Assembly (NCBI GenBank): GCA_900468535.1
Contig: UBTY01000044.1
Coordinates: forward strand, 1-45,876
Source: Hyphomicrobiales bacterium
Lineage (GTDB): Bacteria; Pseudomonadota; Alphaproteobacteria; Rhizobiales; Rhizobiaceae
Length of the DNA stretch: 45,876 nt
Direction of reading: 5' to 3'
Below, piece after piece: positions 24,691 through 32,630 of this stretch. The first letter of the stretch is position 1; each line of letters starts with the position of its first letter. The translations under genes and the position numbers were made by a program. Below the pieces are notes generated by a model. It was not told the DNA's origin, made no database searches, and worked only from the letters and a program-made list of their open reading frames with translations.

Positions 24691-25198
24691 TCCATCCTCA
24701 CTGCCTGTTTCGGCAAACTAGATAGAGGAGAGCCGCGGCTTCGCCAAACAAAATCGCAGCGGGCGCCCTGTCGATGAGCGTGAAGAATGACCGTTGCGCC
24801 ACCAAGTCCGCCGGGCTTTCGCCCTGATCGCACAACGGCCATCTCCAATCAGTAGATTTTGTAGGGTAGACGCGGCGAAAGACCAGCCCGTAGCGAGGTA
24901 ACAATTGCTTTGAGGGGCGATGCACGAAACCGAGTATCAAAAATGCAACAACCGCCGTTCGAGGCCAAGCACGCCAAAAGGCGGCCGCGGCATCGAACGG
25001 CGGTGTGCAGGTCGCGCCATTCATACGGCGTCGTTACCAGGTCCCCTCTGGACCGCTGGCAGTAAAGAAGCAGAAAACATGCCAGTTGAAAAGATGCTGT
25101 TTAAGCACGGCGTTTGTGACGAACAGAACAAACAGCCGAGCTCAGTTTGGCGCAATTTTAGGCTCGGCGTGAGCTTTCGCCTGCAATTTGAGCAGATT
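24691..25198. other. 508-bp gap between mrp and the LuxR gene, with a long hairpin
   Basis: No convincing coding frame. It contains a perfect 12-bp inverted repeat (ACCGCCGTTCGA at 24951-24962 with its complement at 24993-25004) enclosing a nested CGCC-AAAA-GGCG stem (24972-24983). It may be a terminator for the LuxR gene, which is read toward it, or part of an unannotated RNA. Nothing else recognised. Confidence 0.35.
24951..25004. other. nested 54-bp hairpin in the mrp-LuxR gap
   Basis: Outer stem of 12 perfect base pairs with an inner 4-bp stem and AAAA loop. On the minus strand it is followed by TTGTTGCATTTTTG, so it could be a LuxR-gene terminator 195 bp past the stop, or the 3' end of a small RNA. 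Confidence 0.4.
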
Positions 25199-25930
25199 TC
25201 ACTTTATGAGGCCGATGCGCAAAGCCTTGGCAACGGCCTGCGTGCGATTGACCGTGTCGAGCTTCTTTGTCGCGCGGTTGAGGTAGTGATTGACCGTGTG
25301 CTCCGACAGTCCCAGGATATCGGCGATTTCCACGCTCGTCTTGCCCGCTGCCGTCCAGTTCAGACAGTCGATCTCGCGGTCGGTCAGGGCTTCGACCACC
25401 CGGTTGTCGAGAGTCCGGATTTCCGCCAGGCGATCAAAAACGTGGCTCGAGAGGTAGTGCAGTTCGCGCATCTCCTCGGGGGTGAAGGGCTGCCGGTCTC
25501 CGGAGAACGACACGGCACCACGGCTGCCCGAGGGGTCATGCGTCGGGAAATAGGCACAGCGCATCATGCGAAAGCGCTCGAACAGAGCGGACACGATACC
25601 TGCCTTGCCGTCCGGACGGTCCAGCTTGGCCTTGGACAGGTCGTTGGAGAAGGGAACCGTCGAGCCTCGCAGCCGGCGCATGACCGGGCTGTGGATCAGC
25701 AAGCCTTCGTGATCGTAGGCGGAGAGAAGCTCTACCGGCCAGTTGGTAATGACGGTGTTACTTTGCAGATCGCGTGTCGTTGTCGACGGCAGGTTGAAAA
25801 CCATGAAGGCACGCGCCTGATACGCCTCCGTCACTCTTTTCATGAAACGGAAAATGTCGAACTGGGTGTTCAATCCGGCGAGCTCACTTACGTAGACGTC
25901 TACGGAAGCAACAGAGTGTGAGGCGTTCAT
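25199..25930 (-). CDS. LuxR-family regulator without the usual AHL-contact residues
   Basis: A 243-residue regulator with an N-terminal autoinducer-binding-type domain (about 10-165) and a C-terminal LuxR helix-turn-helix (LTDREIDCLNWTAAGKTSVEIA, LSEHTVNHYLNRATKKL, about 177-225), including the conserved Glu, Leu and Gly of the DNA-binding region. By alignment to TraR, the ligand contacts W57, D70 and W85 become L68, S81 and N96; only Y61 (Y72) and the following Pro remain. No LuxI synthase is nearby, so this is a LuxR solo that probably senses something other than a classic AHL. ATG 25930 fits the domain start; the longer frame to 26056 does not. Confidence 0.85.
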   Translation of the reverse strand: MNASHSVASVDVYVSELAGLNTQFDIFRFMKRVTEAYQARAFMVFNLPSTTTRDLQSNTVITNWPVELLSAYDHEGLLIHSPVMRRLRGSTVPFSNDLSKAKLDRPDGKAGIVSALFERFRMMRCAYFPTHDPSGSRGAVSFSGDRQPFTPEEMRELHYLSSHVFDRLAEIRTLDNRVVEALTDREIDCLNWTAAGKTSVEIADILGLSEHTVNHYLNRATKKLDTVNRTQAVAKALRIGLIK

Positions 25931-26112
25931 CGATGCATTCAACTTCAGAATTTCGGGACTTCGACTTGCAACACCTCTCCACGCAGCCTTGGATGCGCGC
26001 GGACGACGTGTGCTAATTGGACATACACCCCAAGACAGGGGATTGACAGGGCGCAATTGTGACGATTCGTCAGAAAATCACAATACTGTGAGATGAATAC
26101 CCGCAATTAGTG

Positions 26113-26907
26113 TTAAGGGCGCGGTCCAAGGCCGATCCGGATGCCGGTCGAAATCCGGTTTGCCGTCTGCCGGATCGGCTCGGCCCATTCCTCGAGCCGT
26201 TCCATGGTCAGCCGATAGGCTGGCCCTGTGACCGAGATCCCGCCGACAAAGGAGAGATTTTCGGAGGAGATCGGCGCGGCGACGCAGCGGATGCCAACTT
26301 CATGCTCCTCGCGATCGAACGCCACGCCGTTTCGGCGGATCTCACCGATCTCGGCAAGCAGCGTTTCGTGGGTGTGAGTGGCAGGCGTGAAGCGCTGAAA
26401 GGTCACTTCCGTCAGGAGTGCATCAATGCGGTCATCGGGCAGCAGCGACAGCGCAGCCTTTCCGACGCCGGTGCAATAGATCGGCGAGGCATTGCCGATC
26501 TGCGAATACATGCGAACCGGCTGCCGACCTTCGACCTTGTCGAGATAGATGACCGATGCGCCCCTGATCACGCCGAGATGGACGGTTTCGCCTGTCAGAT
26601 CCTGCAGTTCGCGCAGATACCGCTCGGCGACGAGGCGCAGTTCGTTGCGCGCCCAGCTTCGCGACGCAAGCTCCAGCAATCGCAGGCCCGTGGAATAGCG
26701 CCCATCGGCGTCAAGTTCGAGCAGGCCCTCCTCAACGAGGTGAACGAGTTGACGATGCAGCGTTCCGCGCGGCTGGCCGCTTGCCGCGGCAATATCGGTA
26801 AATCGCAGGGGACCATCAGCGTAGGCGACCATGTCCAGGAGAACCATGAGCTTGCCGAGCGTTCCCGTCTCGCGACGCTCCCTCGTCTCATTATTCAATG
26901 TGGCCAT
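26113..26907 (-). CDS. IclR-family transcriptional regulator of the galactose/galactonate operon
   Basis: A 264-residue IclR protein: N-terminal winged helix (LGKLMVLLDMVAYADGPLRF, TDIAAASGQPRGTLHRQLVHL, about 17-60) and a C-terminal effector domain (HLGVIRGASVIYLDKVEG through GVAFDREEHEVGIRCVAAPI). Divergent from the SDR-dgoK-dgoA-lactonase operon, with 103 bp between; the palindrome GTTCCA-AATAA-TGGAAC there is the likely operator, and its own promoter faces the operon promoter. It probably responds to galactonate or a KDGal derivative. ATG 26907 is the first in-frame start inside the regulator. Confidence 0.9.
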   Translation of the reverse strand: MATLNNETRERRETGTLGKLMVLLDMVAYADGPLRFTDIAAASGQPRGTLHRQLVHLVEEGLLELDADGRYSTGLRLLELASRSWARNELRLVAERYLRELQDLTGETVHLGVIRGASVIYLDKVEGRQPVRMYSQIGNASPIYCTGVGKAALSLLPDDRIDALLTEVTFQRFTPATHTHETLLAEIGEIRRNGVAFDREEHEVGIRCVAAPISSENLSFVGGISVTGPAYRLTMERLEEWAEPIRQTANRISTGIRIGLGPRP

Positions 26908-26926
26908 GATCGCGCGCCCGGATACC

Positions 26927-26956
26927 TTGACAGAGTGGGTAGCGTAATCCGATAAT
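26927..26956 (+). promoter_or_regulatory. sigma-70 promoter of the galactose operon
   Basis: TTGACA (26927-26932), an 18-base spacer, GATAAT (26951-26956), with the start about 50 bp before the SDR ATG. A very good -35 and -10. The IclR-type palindrome follows immediately downstream and so could block it. Confidence 0.65.
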
Positions 26957-26969
26957 TCCACATAGTCAA
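26941..26969 (-). promoter_or_regulatory. candidate promoter of the IclR gene, overlapping the operon promoter
   Basis: On the minus strand TTGACT (26969-26964), 17 bases, TACGCT (26946-26941), ending 34 bp before the IclR ATG. It overlaps the operon promoter head to head, so one polymerase would exclude the other. Confidence 0.45.
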
Positions 26970-26974
26970 ATAAG

Positions 26975-26991
26975 GTTCCAAATAATGGAAC
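26975..26991. promoter_or_regulatory. palindromic operator GTTCCA-N5-TGGAAC
   Basis: A perfect 6-bp inverted repeat, GTTCCA (26975-26980), AATAA, TGGAAC (26986-26991), 20 bp before the SDR start. The TTCCA/TGGAA pattern is that used by several IclR regulators. A further TTCCA half-site lies at 26956-26960. Confidence 0.6.
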
Positions 26992-27010
26992 AATCGGCGG
27001 AGGAACATGC

Positions 27011-27781
27011 ATGGCAGAACTTCGGACCCAGTTTCCGGAATTCAGGGACCGGAGCGTGCTCATCTCGGGCGGCGGCTCGGGCATCGGTGCTTCAATTGTT
27101 GAAGGCTTTGCCAAACAGGGCGCGAAAGTCTCTTTCATCGACATTGCTGAAGACGAAAGCCGCGACCTCGCTCAACGCCTGTCACGCGACAGCCTGCATC
27201 CCGTCCGCTTTCACAAGACCGATCTGCGCGACATCGGCGCGATCCGGCAGACCGTCGAGGAGGTCGCAGCCCATTCCGGCCCGATCAGCGTGCTCGTCAA
27301 CAATGCGGCCCGAGACGATCGCCACGAGTTCGAGACGGTGACGGAGGAATACTGGGACAATAACCAGGCGACCAACCTCAGACATGTCTTCTTCATGTCG
27401 CAGGCCGTAGCACCGCACATGCGGGCGGCGGGCGGCGGCGCCATCATCAACATGTCGTCGATCGCCTTCCTGCTCAACATGCCTGACTTTCCGGCCTACT
27501 CGACCGCCAAGGCAGGGGTTATTGGGCTGACGAAGAGCCTCGCAGGGAAGCTTGGCAGCGACAACATCCGGGTGAACTGCATCCTTCCCGGGATGATCGT
27601 GACCGATCGCCAGATGAAGCTCTGGCTGACCGAAGACGGCATTGCCCGCACGGTCGAGCGCCAGTGCATCAAAAAAGTTCTGCACGCCGATGCTATTGTC
27701 GGGCCGTGCCTGTTTCTAGCATCCGACTGCGCCTCCGCCGTGAGCGCGCAGTCCCTTATTGTCGATGGAGGCATTTTCTGA
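27011..27781 (+). CDS. SDR oxidoreductase, probable D-galactose 1-dehydrogenase
   Basis: A 256-residue short-chain dehydrogenase: the NAD(P) motif SGGGSGIGASI, NNAA, catalytic Ser in MSSIAF and Y-x-x-x-K in YSTAK. By resemblance (NNAARDDRHEFETVTEEYW) and by context with dgoK, dgoA and a sugar lactonase, it is likely the galactose dehydrogenase that begins the De Ley-Doudoroff route, oxidising D-galactose to galactonolactone. ATG 27011 has GGAGG seven to eight bases upstream. The stop overlaps the dgoK start (TGATG). A related substrate such as L-fucose or L-arabinose is the main alternative. Confidence 0.88.
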   Translation: MAELRTQFPEFRDRSVLISGGGSGIGASIVEGFAKQGAKVSFIDIAEDESRDLAQRLSRDSLHPVRFHKTDLRDIGAIRQTVEEVAAHSGPISVLVNNAARDDRHEFETVTEEYWDNNQATNLRHVFFMSQAVAPHMRAAGGGAIINMSSIAFLLNMPDFPAYSTAKAGVIGLTKSLAGKLGSDNIRVNCILPGMIVTDRQMKLWLTEDGIARTVERQCIKKVLHADAIVGPCLFLASDCASAVSAQSLIVDGGIF

Positions 27782-28698
27782 TGGCAAATCCCGCTTATAT
27801 CGCGGTCGATTGGGGCACGAGCAGCTTCAGGCTGTGGCTGATCGGCGCCGACGGCAGCATTCTCGGTGAGAGCCGCAGCGGCGAAGGAATGACGACAGCT
27901 GCCAAGACCGGCTTTGAAACCGTGCTTGCCGCACATCTGGCGAAGGTCGAAGCCCCCGCCGACCTACCCGTGATCGTCTGCGGCATGGCAGGCGCGAAGC
28001 AGGGATGGGTCGAGGCGGGCTATGTCGATGTGCCGACGCCGCTCTCGGCCATCCTGAGCAAAGCCGTTTCCGTGCCCGGCCAGAGCCGCGACATCCGGAT
28101 TCTTCCGGGGTTGGCGCAACGCGACAAGGCGACGCCTGACGTCATGCGCGGAGAGGAAACGCAACTCCTCGGCGCTCTTGGCACGGCAAGCGCTGGCGCG
28201 CAGGCAGTGTGCATGCCCGGCACGCACTCGAAGTGGGTGCATGTTCGCGACAGCAACGTCACCGGCTTCTCGAGCTTCATGACGGGTGAGCTTTTCGATG
28301 CGATCAGCAAGCATACGATCCTGTCGCACGCCGTTGCCGGCGCCGAGGATCAGCCCGCCGACACTGCCGCTTTCGAAGCTGCCGTCAGGGCCGCGTTCGA
28401 GCGTCCGGCCATGGCCACCAACCTGTTCTTCACGGCCCGTTCCGGCCAGCTGCTGCACCGACTTGGCGCCGCGGGCGCACAGGCGAAGATCTCGGGCACG
28501 CTGATCGGCCTTGAGATCGCCGGAGCGCTCTCCGCAGCGGATGCCAAGGTCGATATCAGCCTCGTTGCATCCGGCAGGCTGCAGGGCCTTTATGAAACGG
28601 CCTTCCAGACACTATCTTTGCCCTACACCACCATCGACGCCGACGCCGCGGTACGCCAGGGGCTCGCGGCAGCCGCCAAAGCCATCTGGCCGAACTGA
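27781..28698 (+). CDS. dgoK: 2-dehydro-3-deoxygalactonokinase
   Basis: Phosphorylates 2-keto-3-deoxygalactonate (KDGal) to KDPGal. The 305-residue ASKHA-fold kinase begins IAVDWGTSSFRLWLIG (phosphate-1 motif), has GMAGAKQGWVEAGYVDVPTP, CMPGTHSKWVHV (adenosine-side Gly and Lys) and LIGLEIAGAL. The ATG overlaps the upstream stop as TGATG, so translation is coupled. It fits between galactose dehydrogenase and the KDPGal aldolase. Confidence 0.95.
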   Translation: MANPAYIAVDWGTSSFRLWLIGADGSILGESRSGEGMTTAAKTGFETVLAAHLAKVEAPADLPVIVCGMAGAKQGWVEAGYVDVPTPLSAILSKAVSVPGQSRDIRILPGLAQRDKATPDVMRGEETQLLGALGTASAGAQAVCMPGTHSKWVHVRDSNVTGFSSFMTGELFDAISKHTILSHAVAGAEDQPADTAAFEAAVRAAFERPAMATNLFFTARSGQLLHRLGAAGAQAKISGTLIGLEIAGALSAADAKVDISLVASGRLQGLYETAFQTLSLPYTTIDADAAVRQGLAAAAKAIWPN

Positions 28699-28711
28699 GA
28701 AAGCAACAGCA

Positions 28712-29344
28712 ATGAACCGTATCCCCTTCCCCGCCATGAAACGCCCGCTGATCGCCATTCTGCGCGGCATCAAGCCTGCGGAAACAGAAGCCGTCGTCGG
28801 CGCGCTGATCGAAAACGGCCTTACCGCCATCGAGATCCCGCTGAACTCGCCGGAGCCGTTCAAGTCCATCGAGATCGCCGCGAAGATGGCGCCCGCCGAT
28901 TGCCTGATCGGCGCGGGCACCGTGCTCACGACCGAAGCAGTGGACAGCCTGCATGCGGCCGGCGGCAAGCTTCTGGTGACGCCGAACGTCGAGCCCGATG
29001 TCATCATCCGCGCCCGCGAGTATGGCATGGTCACCATGCCCGGCGTCTTCACGCCGACGGAAGCTCTGGCGGCAGCACGTGCCGGCGCGACGGGGCTGAA
29101 GTTCTTCCCCGCCAGCGTGCTCGGTCCTTCGGGCATCAATGCGATCCGCGCCATCCTGCCGCCGGAGCTCGTCATTGCCGCGGTTGGTGGCGTCTCCGAC
29201 AAGAACTTCGCGGATTATACGAAGGCCGGCATCATGGCATTCGGCCTCGGAACCAGCATCTACAAGCCCGGAATGACTGCCGCAGAGGTTGCCGAGCGTG
29301 CCAAGGCGACCATCTACGCTTACGACGCAGCGGTAGGAGCTTGA
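28712..29344 (+). CDS. dgoA: 2-dehydro-3-deoxy-6-phosphogalactonate aldolase
   Basis: Splits KDPGal into pyruvate and glyceraldehyde-3-phosphate. A 210-residue class I aldolase with a TIM barrel: AILRGIKPAE, TAIEIPLNSPEP (catalytic Glu), LIGAGTVL, VTPNVEPDVI and TGLKFFPASVLGP (Schiff-base Lys). The gene starts 13 bp after dgoK. A KDPG (gluconate-type) aldolase is the close alternative, but the neighbouring DgoK favours the galacto form. Confidence 0.93.
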   Translation: MNRIPFPAMKRPLIAILRGIKPAETEAVVGALIENGLTAIEIPLNSPEPFKSIEIAAKMAPADCLIGAGTVLTTEAVDSLHAAGGKLLVTPNVEPDVIIRAREYGMVTMPGVFTPTEALAAARAGATGLKFFPASVLGPSGINAIRAILPPELVIAAVGGVSDKNFADYTKAGIMAFGLGTSIYKPGMTAAEVAERAKATIYAYDAAVGA

Positions 29345-29348
29345 GCGG

Positions 29349-30236
29349 ATGACTGACATTCATGAGTTCGGAGGCACGACACTTTGCAGCACCAATTCGG
29401 TGCTTGGCGAAGGGCCGACCTACGATCCCGATACCAATACGGTGTGGTGGTTCAACATTCTCGGCAAGGAGCTGCACGAACTGCGGCTTTCGACCAAGGA
29501 GAAGAAGGTTCACCCCCTGCCGATGATGGCAAGCGTGCTTGCCCGTATCGACGCCGGCCGGCAGTTGCTGGCGACCGAACAGGGGCTTTTCGTCCGCGAC
29601 ACCGAGACCGGCAACCTGACCTTCCATGCCGCGCTCGAAAACGACAAGCCGGAGAACCGCTCGAACGACGGCCGCACGCATCCCTCGGGCGCGCTGTGGA
29701 TCGGCACGATGAGCAAGCGCGCGGAAACCCACGCGGGCGCGATCTATCATGTTGCGCGCGGCAAGGTGACGAAGATCTTCGACGCCATCAGCATCCCCAA
29801 CTCCATCTGCTTCTCGCCTGACGGCACGATCGGCTACTTCACCGACACCCGGATCAGCAAGCTGATGCGGGTCATGGTCGATCCGGAGACCGGCCTTCCG
29901 ACCGGCGAGCCGATCGTTCTCGTCGACACCATGGAAGAGCCGGGTGGCATCGACGGCTCCGTTGTCGATGCCGACGGCTACATCTGGAACGCGCGCTGGG
30001 GTGCCGGAACAGTCGACCGCTACAGCCCGGACGGACTTCGGATCGCGCGCTACAAGGTGCCGGCAGCGCAGCCGTCCTGCCCGGCCTTCATTGGCGCGGA
30101 CGCGGATGGCCTTGCGGTCACGACAGCCTGGGAAGGTCTGGATGAAGCAGCGCGCGCCATGCAACCGGATGCGGGCGCGCTGCTCGAGCTCGGCATTGCG
30201 GTAAGAGGCCGGTTCGACCCGGCCTATATTCTCTAA
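29349..30236 (+). CDS. SMP-30/gluconolactonase-family sugar lactonase
   Basis: A 295-residue six-bladed beta-propeller lactonase of the SMP-30/LRE family. Metal-ligand sites are visible: E in LGEGP, N in RSNDGRTHPSG, N in SIPNSICFSPDG and D in IDGSVVDADG. In context it should open galactonolactone to galactonate. It begins five bases after dgoA and is followed by a strong terminator. With the neighbours it lacks only a galactonate dehydratase (dgoD) for a complete route. Confidence 0.92.
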   Translation: MTDIHEFGGTTLCSTNSVLGEGPTYDPDTNTVWWFNILGKELHELRLSTKEKKVHPLPMMASVLARIDAGRQLLATEQGLFVRDTETGNLTFHAALENDKPENRSNDGRTHPSGALWIGTMSKRAETHAGAIYHVARGKVTKIFDAISIPNSICFSPDGTIGYFTDTRISKLMRVMVDPETGLPTGEPIVLVDTMEEPGGIDGSVVDADGYIWNARWGAGTVDRYSPDGLRIARYKVPAAQPSCPAFIGADADGLAVTTAWEGLDEAARAMQPDAGALLELGIAVRGRFDPAYIL

Positions 30237-30260
30237 TCGTCACGCAGTCGGCTTCTTGAA

Positions 30261-30284
30261 AGGCGCCCAGGTGGGCGCCTTTTT
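30261..30284 (+). terminator. intrinsic terminator of the galactose operon
   Basis: AGGCGCCC, a 4-base loop, GGGCGCCT, then TTTT, 25 bp after the lactonase stop. A perfect 8-bp stem with a T-run. Confidence 0.9.
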
Positions 30285-30365
30285 CGTTGCCAGCTGGAGC
30301 GGTAGCGCGCGGGAAGCACGGAAAAAGTTCCCTCAATACTATCAATTTTTCGATGTGTTTTTATC

Positions 30366-30390
30366 GGAACCAATAGCCAAGCCATTCATT
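30366..30390 (+). promoter_or_regulatory. candidate EcfG/RpoE2-type general-stress promoter
   Basis: GGAAC (30366-30370), 18 bases, TT (30389-30390), which fits the GGAAC-N18/19-TT pattern known for the rhizobial stress sigma factor RpoE2. It lies about 90 bp upstream of a secreted PRC-barrel protein, a class often under general-stress control. Confidence 0.4.
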
Positions 30391-30478
30391 TCAACTGGGA
30401 ACCGGCCGGGTAGATACACCAACGAACAAGGTGAGCCAGGCTAGAGATCACTCGAAGGAATACAAAGGTAGGTTCGAT

Positions 30479-31090
30479 ATGACACGCAAACTTTTGACGA
30501 CTGTTGCCGCCGGCGCCCTGTTTGCAGCGGCGTTCGCACCCACGGCTTTTTCCCAGAGCGCGACCCAGCCTGCAACGCCTGGCGCACCTGCTACCCAGGC
30601 AGCCCCGGCTGATCCGGCTGCACCGCCGAAGGTTCCGGATGCAACTGCACCGAGCGGTGATGCGGCCCAGGCTCCTGCACCAGCGACCACCGTCGACACG
30701 GCCCAGGCTGGCGGCGACACGTACCTGACGGAGCAGTCTGCCGATCAGGTCAGCGCCAACACCTATATCGGCCAGTCGGTCTATAACGGCCAGAACGAAA
30801 GCATCGGTAGCGTGAACGACCTGATCATGAAGAAGGATGGCGGCCTCGTCGCTGCGGTGATCGGCGTCGGTGGTTTCCTTGGTATCGGCGAGAAGAACGT
30901 CGCAGTGCCTATGGAAAAGGTCACGGTCGCCCAGAACACGCAGGACGGTAGCGTCAAGCTGACGACATCCGAAACGGCCGAGTCACTGAAGGCCGCGCCT
31001 GAGTTCAAGACGCTGAAGATGCTGTCGGCTGAAAAGGCCCCGGCTCCGGGCGCCATGGATACCACGGCAACCGGCTCGACCAACAACTAG
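30479..31090 (+). CDS. secreted PRC-barrel domain protein
   Basis: A 203-residue exported protein: signal peptide (MTRKLLTTVAAGALFAAAF, cleavage near AFS), then a Pro/Ala/Thr-rich low-complexity stretch (about 25-75) and a PRC-barrel (about 90-180): NTYIGQSVYNGQNESIGSVN, then GGLVAAVIGVGGFLGIGEKN and VAVPMEKVT. PRC-barrel proteins of this exported kind are common in rhizobia, with unknown role. ATG 30479 has GGTAGG seven bases upstream. Preceded by a candidate stress promoter and followed by a hairpin. Confidence 0.88.
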   Translation: MTRKLLTTVAAGALFAAAFAPTAFSQSATQPATPGAPATQAAPADPAAPPKVPDATAPSGDAAQAPAPATTVDTAQAGGDTYLTEQSADQVSANTYIGQSVYNGQNESIGSVNDLIMKKDGGLVAAVIGVGGFLGIGEKNVAVPMEKVTVAQNTQDGSVKLTTSETAESLKAAPEFKTLKMLSAEKAPAPGAMDTTATGSTNN

Positions 31091-31120
31091 AATACTGCGC
31101 AGTGAGTACAGCGTAACCGG

Positions 31121-31141
31121 TGGCGCCCCTCAGGGGCGCCA
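31121..31141. terminator. convergent hairpin between the PRC-barrel and EAL genes
   Basis: TGGCGCCCC (31121-31129), TCA loop, GGGGCGCCA (31133-31141): a perfect 9-bp stem in the 58-bp space between convergent genes. No strong T-run, but the position suggests it ends both transcripts. Confidence 0.6.
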
Positions 31142-31148
31142 TTGGCGT

Positions 31149-32504
31149 TTATGCACTCACGCGTTCGCTTGAATCGTAATAGTTCTCGTGGAGATAGCGC
31201 AGCGTCGCGATGCTGTCGGCCGGCTTGCCGAAATGGTAGCCCTGCCCCATTCCGCAACCAAGCGCACGCAGCTTGGTGGCCTCCGCATAGTCTTCAATAC
31301 CTTCGGCAACGACTTCCAGATCAAGCCCCTCGCACATGGTGAGGATCGCCTTGATGATATGCTCTGACGCGCGATCCGAGTTGATGCGGGAAACAAAGGC
31401 GCGATCGATCTTGATCTTGTCGAACATGAAGTCGCGCAGGCGTCCGAGGCTCGATTGACCGGTCCCGAAATCGTCGAGGGAAATTCGAACACCGGCCTGC
31501 CGAAGATCGGCGATAATCCGGTTTGCGGTATCGGCAGAGCCCATGACCGCGGTTTCGGTGATTTCCAGTTCCAGCCGGTGCGGGTCGAAACCGACACGTC
31601 CGAGGATCGACAGCACGCTGCTGCTGGTGCCGGGGTCCATCAACTGGGCGGAAGACAGGTTGAACGACAGGAAGAGTTCACGGGGCCATGAGAGTGCGGC
31701 TTCCGCCGCCTTTCGCAACAGAGCCTCCGACAGGGCGTCGATGAAGCCGCGTTCCTCCGCCAACGGAACGAAGACGCCCGGCGATACGAAGCCGAGATCG
31801 GGATCGTTCCAGCGCGCCAGAGCCTCGAAGCCGACGACCTGGCTGTTGGCCAGCGAAACGATCGGCTGGAAATGCACGTCGATGGCGTCGGAAATGATCG
31901 CGTTTCTCAAGGCCTGCTCGAGCTGCGTGGCCCGCTTCATTTCCTGGGCGATCTCGCGCGAATAGACGGTGATCTGACCGCGGCCGCGGCGTTTCGAGCG
32001 ATAAAGCGCGGTTTCGGCACTCTTCAGGAGTTCGTCGAATTCCTCCCCCGCGAAGGGATAGATGGCAAAGCCGAAGGATGCCGAAAGGCGGACGTTGCGA
32101 TCGCCGAGATCGTAGGGTGCCGACAGCACTTCGCGGATCATCTGGCCGAATTTCTCGGCGCCGGCCCGCTCGAACACCAGTGGCAGGACAAAGGCGAACT
32201 CGTCGCCATCGTGACGCGTCACAAGCGCGCCGTCAGGGATACAGGCCTTCAGCCGGTGCGCAACCTGGCAGAGGATTTCGTCGCCCGCCGACGATCCGAA
32301 GAGATCGTTGATCGGCTTGAAGGAATCGAGGTTGGCAATGCAGATCGTAAAGGGAGCGGGATCACTGGCGCGTTCGGCCGATATCTGCGCAACGCGGTCG
32401 CGCATGCGGTACCGGTTGCCGAGCCCAGTCAACGGATCCGTATAGGCCATCGTCTGAAGCTCGTTCTGGCTTACGGGCACCAATGGCATATCCGCCAACA
32501 TCAT
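31149..32504 (-). CDS. GGDEF-EAL cyclic-di-GMP enzyme with altered GGDEF motif
   Basis: A 451-residue soluble protein: GGDEF domain (about 15-175) and EAL domain (about 185-440). The cyclase signature reads RHDGDEF (residues 97-103), with Asp replacing the first Gly, and no RxxD inhibitory site just before it. The phosphodiesterase side is intact: FEALARW, FNLSSAQL (Asn), LEITETAVM (Glu), ISLDDFGTG, DKIKIDRAF (Lys) and EVVAEGIED (Glu). Probably a c-di-GMP phosphodiesterase with a regulatory or inactive cyclase domain. There is no membrane or sensor domain. ATG 32504 is used. Next to a PAS-REC regulator on the same strand, 126 bp apart. Confidence 0.93.
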   Translation of the reverse strand: MMLADMPLVPVSQNELQTMAYTDPLTGLGNRYRMRDRVAQISAERASDPAPFTICIANLDSFKPINDLFGSSAGDEILCQVAHRLKACIPDGALVTRHDGDEFAFVLPLVFERAGAEKFGQMIREVLSAPYDLGDRNVRLSASFGFAIYPFAGEEFDELLKSAETALYRSKRRGRGQITVYSREIAQEMKRATQLEQALRNAIISDAIDVHFQPIVSLANSQVVGFEALARWNDPDLGFVSPGVFVPLAEERGFIDALSEALLRKAAEAALSWPRELFLSFNLSSAQLMDPGTSSSVLSILGRVGFDPHRLELEITETAVMGSADTANRIIADLRQAGVRISLDDFGTGQSSLGRLRDFMFDKIKIDRAFVSRINSDRASEHIIKAILTMCEGLDLEVVAEGIEDYAEATKLRALGCGMGQGYHFGKPADSIATLRYLHENYYDSSERVSA

Positions 32505-32630
32505 TACTCAGACCCAGCACTGTCCCAAATCGTTTGCAGGATGGCCGCCAAGTCTTAAAAATTAGATATTGAGAAGGCCCTGAAACAAGGGGGCATAATC
32601 CCAAGATTTGGGGAGTTGACGGCCTTTCGG

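Noticed and set aside
23293..24777. 494-codon plus-strand frame over mrp
   Set aside because: Antisense to the mrp gene, whose motifs are all present.
25120..25136. GAACAGAACAAACAG as an SOS box downstream of the LuxR gene
   Set aside because: The spacing between GAAC repeats is 1 rather than 7 bases, so it does not match the GAAC-N7-GAAC form.
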